Shown piece by piece: positions 5,118-13,042 of a stretch of DNA of 22,806 nucleotides. The notes under the pieces are model-generated. The model had not been told where the DNA came from. It was given only the letters and a program-made list of their open reading frames with translations, and did no database searches. This DNA is from a virus, in the IMG/VR virus record IMGVR_UViG_3300044546_000427, positions 1 to 22,806 of that record. One strand, 5' to 3'. Numbering within the stretch: the first letter of the stretch is position 1; each line of letters opens with the position of its first letter. Made by a program: the position numbers and the translations under genes.

Positions 5118-7392
5118 ACGCCACGGCCCGGCGCATGTCCGACTTCGACAGCCCGGCCACGTCGGGCGCTGCGAAAATATGCTTTTTAGATGGGTACTCT
5201 CTGGACGTCAGACGGCCCATATCCGACCACCCAGCCTCGCGCAGGGCATGGAACAGCGCGGCCTGGACAATCTTGACGCCGGGCGGCGCGGCGCCCGACC
5301 CCTGCACCCGGTCGCAGATGACGTGAAACGGCGAGCCGATCACGCCAGCAGCGAACGGGCCACGCCGCTCGCGCAGCATCTCGGTAAGCACTGACTCGGC
5401 GGTGCTCATGCCAGCCTCGATCATTATGGCCTTGGCCTCGGTCATAGGCGGCGGCGCGGACGGGTTGAAGGCGGACACGTCACGGGCCATCAGCCAAGCG
5501 GCCACGCCTGCGAAGCCGTTACGATGTATGTACCAATTCCACAGGCCCACAGCCTCGGCTTCTGGGAGGCGTCCGGCCTCGGCCCACAGTACGAACCAGC
5601 GCCTATCATCAGAGGGGAGACTGATAGAAACGCGCTCGTTAGAGAAGGCGACGACCAGCACTCGGTTAAGGGCCATGTAAGGGTGCAAGCCTTTACGATT
5701 GATGGGGAGATACTCGGGCGGGGCGGCGATGACGGGCTTAAGGTGATTCTCCAACGCCCGGCGGTCTTTAGCCTCACTCTGGCGCAGCTCGGCGATCTCC
5801 ATCACCTCGCACTCCAGCCCGTAGCCCCACTGCGAGGTCAGGTCTTCATTTTTGACCATCGAGCAGTTGACCTTGGCCGGGCCTCCGATGGACCAGAAGA
5901 AGGGCGCCAGCAGCGTGTCCTTACCGGAGCCGGGCTTGCCGCCCAGCAGAACGGCGTGATTGATCTTGTGGCCGGGATACTGGACCTTGTGGGCCAGCAC
6001 GTTCAGGAGGTGCTCGCGCTCGAAGTCTATCGGGACCATGCGCGAGAGGTGGCGCAGCCAGATGCTGATGTCGCAGGCCACAGGTGTCGGGCGAGCGTCG
6101 CGCCAGCGGTTGCCGTAAACCTGGCCGTCCTTATCGACTAGGACCGACTCACCCGCTGAATAGGTGATACCGACCAGTGACTTGGCACCAGCGGCCTGGC
6201 GGTTCTCGTCAAAGCATACGCTGGCCTCGACCCGACGGGCGGACTTGCCGGTAGCGTGGATGGAGACGCACTTGATGTGGCGAAACAGGGCGTTAAAGGT
6301 CGCGCGCGACAGCTCGCGGCGGTCCACCATATCGAAAAAAGCCTCATCGTCCTGCAAGTATGCGAACCGCTCATACCAGCCTGACTTCTCGACCCGGCCC
6401 AACTCCTGGCGCTCGACCTCGGCAATAACCGCAGCCGCCACGTCCGGGTAAGCAGGGCTAGGCTTGAGCTTGGCGAGGGCCAGCTCCAGATGCGCGGCCA
6501 TCAGGTCATCACGCAGGCCGGGCGAGTGGCGGGGGCCACCGTTGTCGGCCACCCACTGCATAAAGGTGTTGCTGTCCAGATCGACGCAGTGACTGTGCAT
6601 ACAGCAAAAGGCGCGGTTCAGGGGCATGTAGCGGCCCTCTGGGTTGCCGTCGGTATGCTCGGCGCTGTTGGGGCAGACCACACCGGCCCAACCCTCGGCG
6701 TTGGCGCGGGAGAGCAGCAGACCCTGACCGGAGAGCCAAGCCAGCACATCATCGTCGCCATCGTCACTGATTCGGATAGGGCGGGGGCCACCAGACTCGG
6801 CAGGGCCGGGCGTCACGTCCAGGGCGGCGCAGATGTCGGCGAGTACGAACTCGCGCTCGGGGTGGAACTCAACCAGGGCAGACGCGAACTCGGCCTTGTC
6901 AGGCTTGAGGTTGACAGAGCCAGGCAGTCGGAAGTTGCGGACGGGGTTACAGGCGCCGGGGTCGGTGTAGCCAGCAGCGGCGATGGCCTTGATAGCGGCG
7001 GCGAAGGCGCCCTTGGGCGGCTGCTCACTGAAGACGTAGCCGTACTGGAAGTTATCGGGCGATGTCTCCATGATCCAGGTCGGCGGCAGCGGCGGGGTCT
7101 TGGACTTGGTGCCGATATCGTCCAGCACCATCACGGCCACGTACTCGCAATTAGCTGACGCTGCGGACACCCGGCCCTCGACAAAGCGGTCGCAGATGAA
7201 GGAGGCGGTGTTGCCGTACCAAGCCTGGCCCTTACGGACACCGTGCGACGGCAGGTAGGAGGGCCAGGTGGCCTTAACGGCTCCATCGGCATGATACTGG
7301 CGCTCACCGCCCCGTAACTGTGGTTTTTGCTGCACAAAAAGCATCGTCTCGCCCTCGGGCGCCAGACTGGTGATAAAATCTAGGAATTGCAT
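5116..7392 (-). CDS. Primase-helicase (AEP-like primase, zinc site, DUF5906-type ATPase)
   Basis: A protein of about 758 residues (760 from an alternative start at 7398). Numbered from the longer form, residues 85-165 look like an archaeo-eukaryotic-type primase core: 'VMVLDDIG' with paired Asp93/Asp94, then 'GYVFSEQP' and 'NPVRNFRLPGS'. Residues 242-271 carry a probable zinc site (C242, H248, C265/C266, H268, C271). The C-terminal half is a phage superfamily 3-like/DUF5906 ATPase with Walker A 'GGKPGSGKDT' (486-495), 'EVMEIAEL' (531-538) and 'LVVAFSNE' (581-588). It probably makes primers and unwinds DNA at the fork with the polymerase encoded just upstream. The start at 7392 is preferred because AGGA lies five bases before it; the ATG at 7398 abuts the ribosome site. 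Confidence 0.9.
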   Translation of the reverse strand: MQFLDFITSLAPEGETMLFVQQKPQLRGGERQYHADGAVKATWPSYLPSHGVRKGQAWYGNTASFICDRFVEGRVSAASANCEYVAVMVLDDIGTKSKTPPLPPTWIMETSPDNFQYGYVFSEQPPKGAFAAAIKAIAAAGYTDPGACNPVRNFRLPGSVNLKPDKAEFASALVEFHPEREFVLADICAALDVTPGPAESGGPRPIRISDDGDDDVLAWLSGQGLLLSRANAEGWAGVVCPNSAEHTDGNPEGRYMPLNRAFCCMHSHCVDLDSNTFMQWVADNGGPRHSPGLRDDLMAAHLELALAKLKPSPAYPDVAAAVIAEVERQELGRVEKSGWYERFAYLQDDEAFFDMVDRRELSRATFNALFRHIKCVSIHATGKSARRVEASVCFDENRQAAGAKSLVGITYSAGESVLVDKDGQVYGNRWRDARPTPVACDISIWLRHLSRMVPIDFEREHLLNVLAHKVQYPGHKINHAVLLGGKPGSGKDTLLAPFFWSIGGPAKVNCSMVKNEDLTSQWGYGLECEVMEIAELRQSEAKDRRALENHLKPVIAAPPEYLPINRKGLHPYMALNRVLVVAFSNERVSISLPSDDRRWFVLWAEAGRLPEAEAVGLWNWYIHRNGFAGVAAWLMARDVSAFNPSAPPPMTEAKAIMIEAGMSTAESVLTEMLRERRGPFAAGVIGSPFHVICDRVQGSGAAPPGVKIVQAALFHALREAGWSDMGRLTSREYPSKKHIFAAPDVAGLSKSDMRRAVA

Positions 7393-7404
7393 TGCCATCC
7401 TTTG

Positions 7405-7431
7405 CGCCGCCCCTGACCGGGCGGCGTTTTT
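7405..7431 (+). terminator. Hairpin between polymerase and primase genes
   Basis: CGCCGCCC-CTGACC-GGGCGGCG is a perfect eight-base-pair stem followed by five T on the plus strand, so in that strand it reads as an intrinsic terminator against antisense transcription. On the coding (minus) strand no U tract follows; the hairpin lies between the polymerase stop and the primase ribosome site and may act as an mRNA processing or stability element. Confidence 0.6.
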
Positions 7432-9328
7432 ATTTGCCGTAACGCGGCATCGTCTTGATCCCAGCGGCCAGCGGCAGGCCGGTGGCCCAAGCTGGCGGCG
7501 TAGTCATCACCCTACGCACTTCCTCCTCTGAACCGCCCTCGACGACGATCTCGTCATGGACGTGCAGAACTACACCATCGAGCTGTCGCAGGGCAAACCG
7601 GAGGAGGTCATTGGCAACGGCCTGCGTCACATTCTCGCAGGCCAAGCCCTTCCAAAGTCGGGCGCGCGGCCATTCTTTAGCATCCTGGGCAGGCTTCCAT
7701 GATGCCTTGGCATAGCTGATGCCGTCGTCCTCCAGCCGGGCAAACGGGTAGCAAAGCACCCGGCCTGAAGGTAGAGCGTACCAGAGATGCAGACCGTCGA
7801 ACAGGTAGGTAACCCGCCCGGCAGCAAACTCATTATTTTTATTTCGCATGGCGCGGGTGTACTGCTGCTCGAGCTGCGACCAGAAGCCGACGGCCCACTG
7901 ATTGTTGCGGCGCCAGGCGTCCACCATGCGCTTGGAGTCGGCCTCGGACAGGCGCACACTGTAGATGCGCGCCATCGACGCGAAGGCGCCCACACCACCC
8001 GCGAACCCGCAGGCCAGCTCCTGCACCTTGCCAATCTGACGCTGGGCGGACTCGCCGTCTCGGTCGTAGTCGGCCTTGATGTCGTCGTAGGTGCGCTGGA
8101 AAGTACCGGCGGCGTTGACGATGTAGGGGTCTAGGCCCGACTCGAAAATGTCCAGCTTGGCCTGGCCCGTCCCAGACAACCAAGGGTTTACCCTAGCTTC
8201 GATGGATGACCAGTCGGCAACAACTAGGTGTTTACCCTTGGCCGGTATCAGTGCAGGCCGTAGCATCCCCCGGAGGACATCGGTAACTCGCTGGCCGAAC
8301 TTGGGGACGATGCTGTGTCCCCGGCACATTGCAGCCCGGACATCCTCGGGTGCTTTGGCGCACTTGCGTGTGAAGTTATGGACCTGCGCCCCATAGCTAG
8401 ATGCGCGGCCAGTAGCTGAGCCTCCAGCGAAAACAAAAGCACCCCTAACTCGACTGTCCTCCTCATCTGCAAGCTGCGCGAGTCGGGCGAACTTGGCGAC
8501 TGATGAGGCCCACAGGTCGTCGGCGCACTGGATGATTTCTTGGACATCGGGGGGTACTCCATCACAGTTAAGAAGGTTGGCGCGGACGGTCTTGTCGATG
8601 CTGACCTTGTCGTCCTTGGTCATCAGGGCACGGGCCTCGGGGCCAACTCTGTCCCAGACCCACTGGCGCATCTTAGGGGAGCGCACCGAGGTCAGCTCAC
8701 CCTCTGACACCTCCTTGACAATCTGGGCAATCTCAGCGGCCTCTGTGGCGGCGTAGGACACGGCTGCACGGCAGAGCGGCACATCGACCAGGACGCCACG
8801 GTCGTTGATGCGCTCGTTGACATGGTAGTCCAGTAGCTCCTCCTCGGACAGTGGGCGCATGGCCTGGCTGATGGCCCTCATGGCCCGGACATCCTGCTCA
8901 CAATAGGCCACCATCTCGGCGGTCAACTCAGCCGACTCTTGGAAGGGGGGGACGCACATCTTGCGGATGAGGGCAGCGCCCCGGTGGTCCTTCTTCATGG
9001 ACGCGCCCATGAACCGGCCCACGTCCTCCAGCGAGCCTGGCGCACAATTGGCACGGGCCTGCGCTGCGGTGCAATAGAAAGACTCCAGCGGGATGTTGAC
9101 CTGCAAGACGTACCAGCAGATCAACCGCTCAAAGGCAGCGTTGTGCGCCATGATGCGGTGGCCGGTCAGGTCGGGCAGTGGCTGGCCGGGGAGCCAGGTC
9201 AGCACCTCGCCGTCATCGACGGCGTAGGACATACACAGCACCTCGGTCGTGAGGTCTTGCGCGTAGTTGTAGACGCCGCGACTTTTTAGGTCGCAGGCAG
9301 AGCGTGTTTCAAAATCAAGCCAGATCAT
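7430..9328 (-). CDS. Family A DNA polymerase with 3'-5' exonuclease
   Basis: A 632-residue replicative polymerase, the short phage form of the PolA family without a 5' nuclease. The N-terminal proofreading exonuclease shows Exo I 'DFETRS' (Asp5, Glu7), Exo II around 'AHNAAFE' (61-67) and Exo III 'YCEQDVRAM' (Asp146). The polymerase part shows motif A 'DWSSIEAR' (372-379), motif B with R430, K434 and 'GFAGG' (441-445), and motif C 'HVHDEIVVE' (589-597, Asp592/Glu593). Motif A differs from the common DYSQIELR at Tyr, Gln and Leu but keeps the catalytic Asp and steric-gate Glu. The ATG at 9328 lies just after a hairpin holding the only plausible ribosome site. It shares an operon with the nuclease, ssDNA-binding candidate and primase-helicase. 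Confidence 0.96.
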   Translation of the reverse strand: MIWLDFETRSACDLKSRGVYNYAQDLTTEVLCMSYAVDDGEVLTWLPGQPLPDLTGHRIMAHNAAFERLICWYVLQVNIPLESFYCTAAQARANCAPGSLEDVGRFMGASMKKDHRGAALIRKMCVPPFQESAELTAEMVAYCEQDVRAMRAISQAMRPLSEEELLDYHVNERINDRGVLVDVPLCRAAVSYAATEAAEIAQIVKEVSEGELTSVRSPKMRQWVWDRVGPEARALMTKDDKVSIDKTVRANLLNCDGVPPDVQEIIQCADDLWASSVAKFARLAQLADEEDSRVRGAFVFAGGSATGRASSYGAQVHNFTRKCAKAPEDVRAAMCRGHSIVPKFGQRVTDVLRGMLRPALIPAKGKHLVVADWSSIEARVNPWLSGTGQAKLDIFESGLDPYIVNAAGTFQRTYDDIKADYDRDGESAQRQIGKVQELACGFAGGVGAFASMARIYSVRLSEADSKRMVDAWRRNNQWAVGFWSQLEQQYTRAMRNKNNEFAAGRVTYLFDGLHLWYALPSGRVLCYPFARLEDDGISYAKASWKPAQDAKEWPRARLWKGLACENVTQAVANDLLRFALRQLDGVVLHVHDEIVVEGGSEEEVRRVMTTPPAWATGLPLAAGIKTMPRYGK

Positions 9329-9334
9329 TTTTCA

Positions 9335-9355
9335 AAGCCCCCTGTCACGGGGCTT
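9335..9355 (-). promoter_or_regulatory. Hairpin covering the polymerase ribosome site
   Basis: On the minus strand AAGCCCC-GTGACAG-GGGGCTT forms a seven-base-pair stem. The only purine-rich ribosome site candidate for the polymerase, AGGGGG (9338-9343), lies in its 3' arm, nine bases from the ATG. No U tract follows, so it is not a terminator. It could hold down polymerase translation unless opened. Confidence 0.5.
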
Positions 9356-9361
9356 CAAAAA

Positions 9362-9985
9362 CTAAGCTGCTACGCGACGGCGACGGCCAGCAGGCGCCTC
9401 CACCTCGGGTTCACCCTCCATACTTATCCACTCGACAATCTCAAACACCGGGGTGTAAATCTTGCCGTAGGACTTGTGCTGGTAGTGGTCCTTCTTCAAC
9501 TTCACGACAGCAACTGGCTTAGTCTGATCGACATCGACCTGCTCGGCCAGCGCAGCGGCGATAGCCTGGACGCCACGCTTACCGCCCACCGAGGTGGTGG
9601 TGTAGCGCACTTCCATACCCTTATCGTCGCCCGACACGCACTTCAGGCTCATGCCAATCTGCTGCTCCCAGCCACGCTTGGCTGATGGCGGCGCATCTTC
9701 GATCTCTGGCAGCGGCTGGCTGACCGCTACCATCTTCTCGCCAAGCACCTCACCGTCGCCCCAGGCGATGAAGCCGTGGACGAAAGAGAAGGGGTTGACG
9801 GCCCAAGTCGAGTCATCCTCGACCTCGGTCTGGTCGGCACCAAACACCCAATGGCCGGTCTTGTCCATCTTGAGGATGACAACACCAGATGGGCCAGCCG
9901 CCGAAACGGCCATGCTTTTAAGAGCGGAGGATAAGGTACTGATAGCTGGCAAACCAGCTTTTGAGAACACTGAAATATTACTCAC
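9362..9985 (-). CDS. Replication-associated protein, candidate ssDNA-binding protein
   Basis: A 207-residue protein encoded between the DUF2800-type nuclease and the polymerase, the slot that commonly holds a phage ssDNA-binding protein (DUF2815/Enc34-like). Visible blocks are 'GHWVFGADQTEVEDDSTWAV' (44-63), 'NPFSFVHGFIAWGDGEVLG', 'SLKCVSGDDKGMEVRY' and 'YGKIYTPVFEIVEW', a beta-rich layout compatible with an OB-like fold. The tail ends in basic 'RRRRVAA' rather than the usual acidic tip. The role is inferred from position and layout; I cannot place it firmly in DUF2815. The start is a GTG with AAGGA five bases upstream. Confidence 0.75.
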   Translation of the reverse strand: MSNISVFSKAGLPAISTLSSALKSMAVSAAGPSGVVILKMDKTGHWVFGADQTEVEDDSTWAVNPFSFVHGFIAWGDGEVLGEKMVAVSQPLPEIEDAPPSAKRGWEQQIGMSLKCVSGDDKGMEVRYTTTSVGGKRGVQAIAAALAEQVDVDQTKPVAVVKLKKDHYQHKSYGKIYTPVFEIVEWISMEGEPEVEAPAGRRRRVAA

Positions 9986-9994
9986 GATTTTCCT

Positions 9995-11119
9995 TTAGAC
10001 TAGTTTAGAGAGACGGGCAAGTTGTTTGCCCAGCAAAAGCACCTCGGGGCGAGGGTCATCCTCGCTTGCCAAGGTGTTACCCGAACTGACGGCGACGACC
10101 ACATCGACAGGCAGGGCGAGCTTGCGCTTTTTCAGCACCTTCTCAACCTTCGCTGGCGACATGATGGATGTCTCCATCACTTCAGATTCTTCAAGGCCCA
10201 ACGCGAACAGGGCGACCTTGGCCTTGTCCTCGTCAGTCCACTGTCTGATCGCACGTTTGGCGACCAGTTTGTAATCTGGCAGTTTAGCACCCGACTCCAT
10301 CATGGAGAGCGCCAGCTCCCGCAGGCTGGATATCCACGTCTCCAGCAAGTCGGCGTTCTTGAGGTAGTCGCTGATCAAGTTCTTGTCCAGGTTATCTATC
10401 TTGACGGCGATAGCCCGGTCAACGGCGCCGGTCATATTTGGGCAGATGGGCTTGGCCGGGCAGAACCGGCAGTGGTCGCCCACCATTAGCTGCGCGTCAG
10501 GCAGGGCCGACTGCTTGACGGCCTGCACCAGCTCACGCTCGAACTGCCTGATGCGCTCGGGTGTGGTCACCCAACGCCGCACCATCGGCGGCTGGATGAT
10601 GACGCACTCCACCTCAGTGGCGCCATCAAACGCCCATGCCGACTCTTGCGTCCGCATGGCGGCAGCAGCGTAGAACATGAGTTGCGCGTTCTCCTCGGCG
10701 TCCACGATCACACCGTCGCCAAACTTCCAATCCAGCACGACGGCCCGGTTGCCTATTCGGCCAATCAGGTCGGTCGAGCCGAACACGCCCGGCAGCAGAT
10801 CGCCAAAGCCGACGCGCGTCTCTGTGGCGAAGTTCATCTCCTCCGCAGGGTCAACTTCGTTGAGCAGCGCCAGTGCCGACTTCAACTTCTCGCAGTGGTC
10901 TTCGCTCAGCGCCACACCGTTGAAGTTCTTGTCGAGCAGGCTGTAGGGGCTGGCGTCACCGTCGTTGACCAGGTAGTCGATGGCTGAGTGCAGGGCCGTA
11001 CCCTCGGCCATGTACTTGTTCTCAACCTGCGGCGGCATCTGCGCCACTAAGGCCACGCTGCCGGGGCAGGCTATCACGCGCTTGGCGGTCGAACCGCCAA
11101 CAATCTTACTGTGCTGCAT
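9995..11119 (-). CDS. DUF2800 RecB/Cas4-like PD-(D/E)XK nuclease
   Basis: A 374-residue nuclease. It has 'AEGTALHSAID' (38-48) with the conserved His44, 'GSTDLIGRI' (114-122) with Asp117, 'VVLDWKFGDG' (127-136) giving the D-x-K pair Asp130/Lys132, and 'NAQLMFYA' (144-151) with Gln146. Cys18 and the cluster C217-x2-C220-x5-C226 match the one-plus-three cysteine layout of iron-sulfur RecB-family nucleases such as Cas4 and AddB. The family is common in phage replication operons; the probable role is DNA-end processing for recombination or replication. It overlaps the upstream 52-aa gene by 14 bases and lies nine bases before the next gene. Confidence 0.88.
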   Translation of the reverse strand: MQHSKIVGGSTAKRVIACPGSVALVAQMPPQVENKYMAEGTALHSAIDYLVNDGDASPYSLLDKNFNGVALSEDHCEKLKSALALLNEVDPAEEMNFATETRVGFGDLLPGVFGSTDLIGRIGNRAVVLDWKFGDGVIVDAEENAQLMFYAAAAMRTQESAWAFDGATEVECVIIQPPMVRRWVTTPERIRQFERELVQAVKQSALPDAQLMVGDHCRFCPAKPICPNMTGAVDRAIAVKIDNLDKNLISDYLKNADLLETWISSLRELALSMMESGAKLPDYKLVAKRAIRQWTDEDKAKVALFALGLEESEVMETSIMSPAKVEKVLKKRKLALPVDVVVAVSSGNTLASEDDPRPEVLLLGKQLARLSKLV

Positions 11120-11264
11120 CTTCTTCTTTCTTCTGGACGGTCACGAGGGTGGGGATATTGCTATACCGAGTTTCAATCTCGTCAAAGCTGTAACCTTCGA
11201 TGAGGGAGTTGGCGTGTGCCAGGATGATGCGCTCAATTTCGGCGCGGGTGAATTCGATCTTCAT
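11106..11264 (-). CDS. 52-aa protein leading the replication operon
   Basis: A 52-residue protein beginning MKIEFTRAEIERIILAHANS and ending 'VQKKEEDAAQ'. The N-terminal half is one amphipathic helix, with a second short 'SFDEIETRYS' segment. No family is recognised, though first genes of such operons often act as small regulators. An in-frame start at 11330 would put the coding sequence through the promoter/operator region, so the ATG at 11264 is preferred. Its stop overlaps the start region of the nuclease gene. Confidence 0.7.
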   Translation of the reverse strand: MKIEFTRAEIERIILAHANSLIEGYSFDEIETRYSNIPTLVTVQKKEEDAAQ

Positions 11265-11302
11265 TGACTTTACTTTCGTTGTTACCCGGATTGGGTGAAC
11301 GA

Positions 11303-11330
11303 ATAGTAGCACAAAAATAATTTTGTGCAA
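11303..11330 (-). promoter_or_regulatory. Leftward promoter of the replication operon with palindromic operator
   Basis: On the minus strand -35 TTGCAC (11325-11330) and -10 TACTAT (11303-11308) are separated by 16 bases. The spacer and -35 contain the inverted repeat GCACAAAA-N4-TTTTGTGC (11309-11328). A protein bound there would block or reshape the promoter. Predicted leader is about 30 bases. Confidence 0.6.
11309..11328. repeat. 20-bp inverted repeat, candidate operator
   Basis: Perfect eight-base arms GCACAAAA and TTTTGTGC flank four A/T bases. It is centred in the only gap between the divergent replication and VRR-NUC/SNF2 operons and overlaps promoter elements of both strands. It is the expected layout for a dimeric repressor or host regulator site. 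Confidence 0.65.
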
Positions 11331-11350
11331 AACTTTTTTTCTGTGATAAA
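11323..11350 (+). promoter_or_regulatory. Rightward promoter candidate for VRR-NUC operon
   Basis: TTGTGC (11323-11328) as -35, a 16-base spacer and an extended -10 TG-T-GATAAA (11342-11350). The predicted start falls only a few bases before the ATG at 11360, implying a leaderless or nearly leaderless transcript; the VRR-NUC gene has no good ribosome site, which agrees. Confidence 0.4.
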
Positions 11351-11359
11351 GTTCAATAC

Positions 11360-11626
11360 ATGGAAAAACACATCGAAGCCTACCTAGTCAAGCGCGTCAA
11401 AGCACTCGGCGGCATAGCGTACAAGTGGCGCGGCCACGGCGGCGTAGCTGACCGCATCGTCGTGCTGCCCGGCGGCGCGGTGTGGTTCGTGGAAGTCAAG
11501 ACCGTCGGCGGTCGGCTGTCTGCGCTACAGAAAGTCTTTGCCGCCGACATGGCGCGGCTGAACCAACGGTACTGTGTGCTGTGGACAAAGGAGCAGGTTG
11601 ATGAATTTACGACCCTACCAAAATGA
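11360..11626 (+). CDS. VRR-NUC domain nuclease
   Basis: An 88-residue stand-alone VRR-NUC protein, the usual phage length. Motifs are an N-terminal Glu (Glu6, 'HIEAYLVKRVK'), 'KWRGHGGVADRIVVLPGG' (22-39) with Asp31, 'VWFVEVKTVGG' (41-51) with Glu45 and Lys47, and 'LSALQ' (53-57) with Gln57. These are the catalytic PD-(D/E)XK residues. Family members cut branched DNA such as Holliday junctions or flaps. It overlaps the helicase gene by 26 bases, so the pair probably acts together during replication or recombination. No good ribosome site precedes the ATG. Confidence 0.93.
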   Translation: MEKHIEAYLVKRVKALGGIAYKWRGHGGVADRIVVLPGGAVWFVEVKTVGGRLSALQKVFAADMARLNQRYCVLWTKEQVDEFTTLPK

Positions 11627-12881
11627 GGCGGCTGACTTCCTGTTCGCCAACGACCGGGCCATGATCCTCGCCCCGGTCGGCGCAGGCAAGACCGCCATCA
11701 CATTGACGGCCATGCAGGCCATGCTGAGCGCGGGTCATGTCAGCCGGTTCCTAGTGCTGGCCCCTAAACGGGTGGCCGTCAGCGTCTGGCCGACCGAGGC
11801 CCGGCTGTGGGCGCCGGGGCTGCGTATTAGTGTGGCCGTAGGGACGCCTAAACAGCGCGAGGCTGCGTTTAAATCTGACTGTGATGTGGTAGTGACCAAC
11901 TACGACAATTTGCAGTCCCTGCCTTCTCTGAGCTTTGACGGAATCGTATTTGACGAACTGACCCGGCTCAAGAACCCTAGCGGCGCCAGGTTCAAGGCGC
12001 TCAACAAGATGCTGACCTGCCAAGTACGGTGGGGTCTGACAGGTTCGTTCACCAGCAACGGCCTGGAGGACGTGTTCGGCCAGTGCAAGATTGTCGATCA
12101 GTCGCTGCTGGGCCGGGCCAAGGGCGCGTTCCAGCAGCAGTACTTCTACCTGGTCAACAAAGAGTTCAACCAATGGGAGCCGCGCCCAGGCGCGCTTGAG
12201 AAGGTCATGGAGCGTATTAAGCCAGCCACGTTCGTGCTGGAGCCGGGCGAGTACAAGGACAAGCTGCCTGAGTTGCACACTGTGCCGGTGCGGTTTGACC
12301 TTGTTGACCGCAAACCTTACGACCAGATGAAGAAGGAGTTTGTGGCGCAGTTCCCCGACGCCCAGGCGGTGGCCGTCAACGCTGGCGTAGTCACGGCCAA
12401 GCTGCAACAGATGGCGTCCGGGTTCGTGTACGGCGACTCGACCGTCTGGTTTGACACTTCCAAGTTCGACGCCCTGGACGACCTACTGGCCGAAAACCAA
12501 CACGCCAACACCATCATTGCCTACACCTACCGGGAGGAGCTGGCTGAACTGAAGCGGCGGTATCCCCGCGCCGTAACGCTGGACGAACCAGACGCCATCG
12601 AACGCTGGAACGCAGGCAAGGTCGAGCTGCTGCTGGCGCACCCTAAGTCAGCAGGCCACGGCCTGAACCTGCAGCATGGCGGCAGCAAGATCATCTTCTT
12701 GTCGCTGCCCTGGTCGCTGGAACTGTACGAACAGACTATTGGGCGCCTGCACCGCAGCGGCCAGCGGCACGATGTGTGGTGTTACGTCATGGTGGCGAAC
12801 AAAACGGTAGACGAAAAGATATGGACGGCGCTCCATGATAAACGCGCTATTTCTGACATTGCACTGGAGGCATTAAAGTGA
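11601..12881 (+). CDS. SNF2/DEAD-like superfamily 2 helicase
   Basis: A 426-residue phage SNF2-type helicase. Motifs, numbered from MNLRPYQ: motif I 'APVGAGKT' (about 24-31), motif II 'FDELTRLKN' in place of the usual DEAH, motif III 'GLTGSF', then in the second RecA lobe 'LLAHPKSAGHGLNLQ' (motif V) and 'QTIGRLHRSGQ' (motif VI, with the arginine finger). Translocation on double-stranded DNA is the known family role. The DELT form of motif II keeps the Asp-Glu pair needed for ATP hydrolysis. An upstream GTG at 11574 is possible, but the ATG at 11601 has AGGAG seven bases before it. It is paired with VRR-NUC, as in many phages. Confidence 0.93.
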   Translation: MNLRPYQNEAADFLFANDRAMILAPVGAGKTAITLTAMQAMLSAGHVSRFLVLAPKRVAVSVWPTEARLWAPGLRISVAVGTPKQREAAFKSDCDVVVTNYDNLQSLPSLSFDGIVFDELTRLKNPSGARFKALNKMLTCQVRWGLTGSFTSNGLEDVFGQCKIVDQSLLGRAKGAFQQQYFYLVNKEFNQWEPRPGALEKVMERIKPATFVLEPGEYKDKLPELHTVPVRFDLVDRKPYDQMKKEFVAQFPDAQAVAVNAGVVTAKLQQMASGFVYGDSTVWFDTSKFDALDDLLAENQHANTIIAYTYREELAELKRRYPRAVTLDEPDAIERWNAGKVELLLAHPKSAGHGLNLQHGGSKIIFLSLPWSLELYEQTIGRLHRSGQRHDVWCYVMVANKTVDEKIWTALHDKRAISDIALEALK

Positions 12882-13042
12882 ATCGAATCACACAACTTAG
12901 AGCAAGACTTAGAGCAGCCCAGGCTGAGCTTGCGATACGCACCCGGACGCACAACAGCGCGGCTCGGGCCTACAACAAAGTTACAGCACACATTGCTGAT
13001 CTGGAGAGACGAATTGCTGAGCTGGCGCAAATTTCAAATTGA
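12878..13042 (+). CDS. 54-aa coiled-coil protein
   Basis: A 54-residue protein from a GTG start that overlaps the helicase stop by four bases (GTGA), with a strong GGAGG site seven bases upstream. The sequence is one long basic helix with heptad-like spacing ('ITQLRARLRAAQAELAIR' and 'HIADLERRIAELAQI'). It probably forms a dimeric coiled coil. Function unknown. Confidence 0.72.
   Translation: MNRITQLRARLRAAQAELAIRTRTHNSAARAYNKVTAHIADLERRIAELAQISN

Noticed and set aside
5524-7158. Long plus-strand reading frames (5524-6141, 6490-7158) opposite the primase-helicase gene
   Set aside because: They lie antisense to a clearly functional gene in GC-rich DNA, where open antisense frames are common; their products are low-complexity with no recognisable motifs.
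11265-11330. N-terminal extension of the 52-aa protein up to 11330
   Set aside because: It would place coding sequence across the divergent promoter and palindrome, and the extension has no ribosome site.
11751-12407. 218-aa minus-strand frame opposite the SNF2 helicase
   Set aside because: Arg/His/Leu-rich shadow of the helicase; the helicase motifs account for the sequence.
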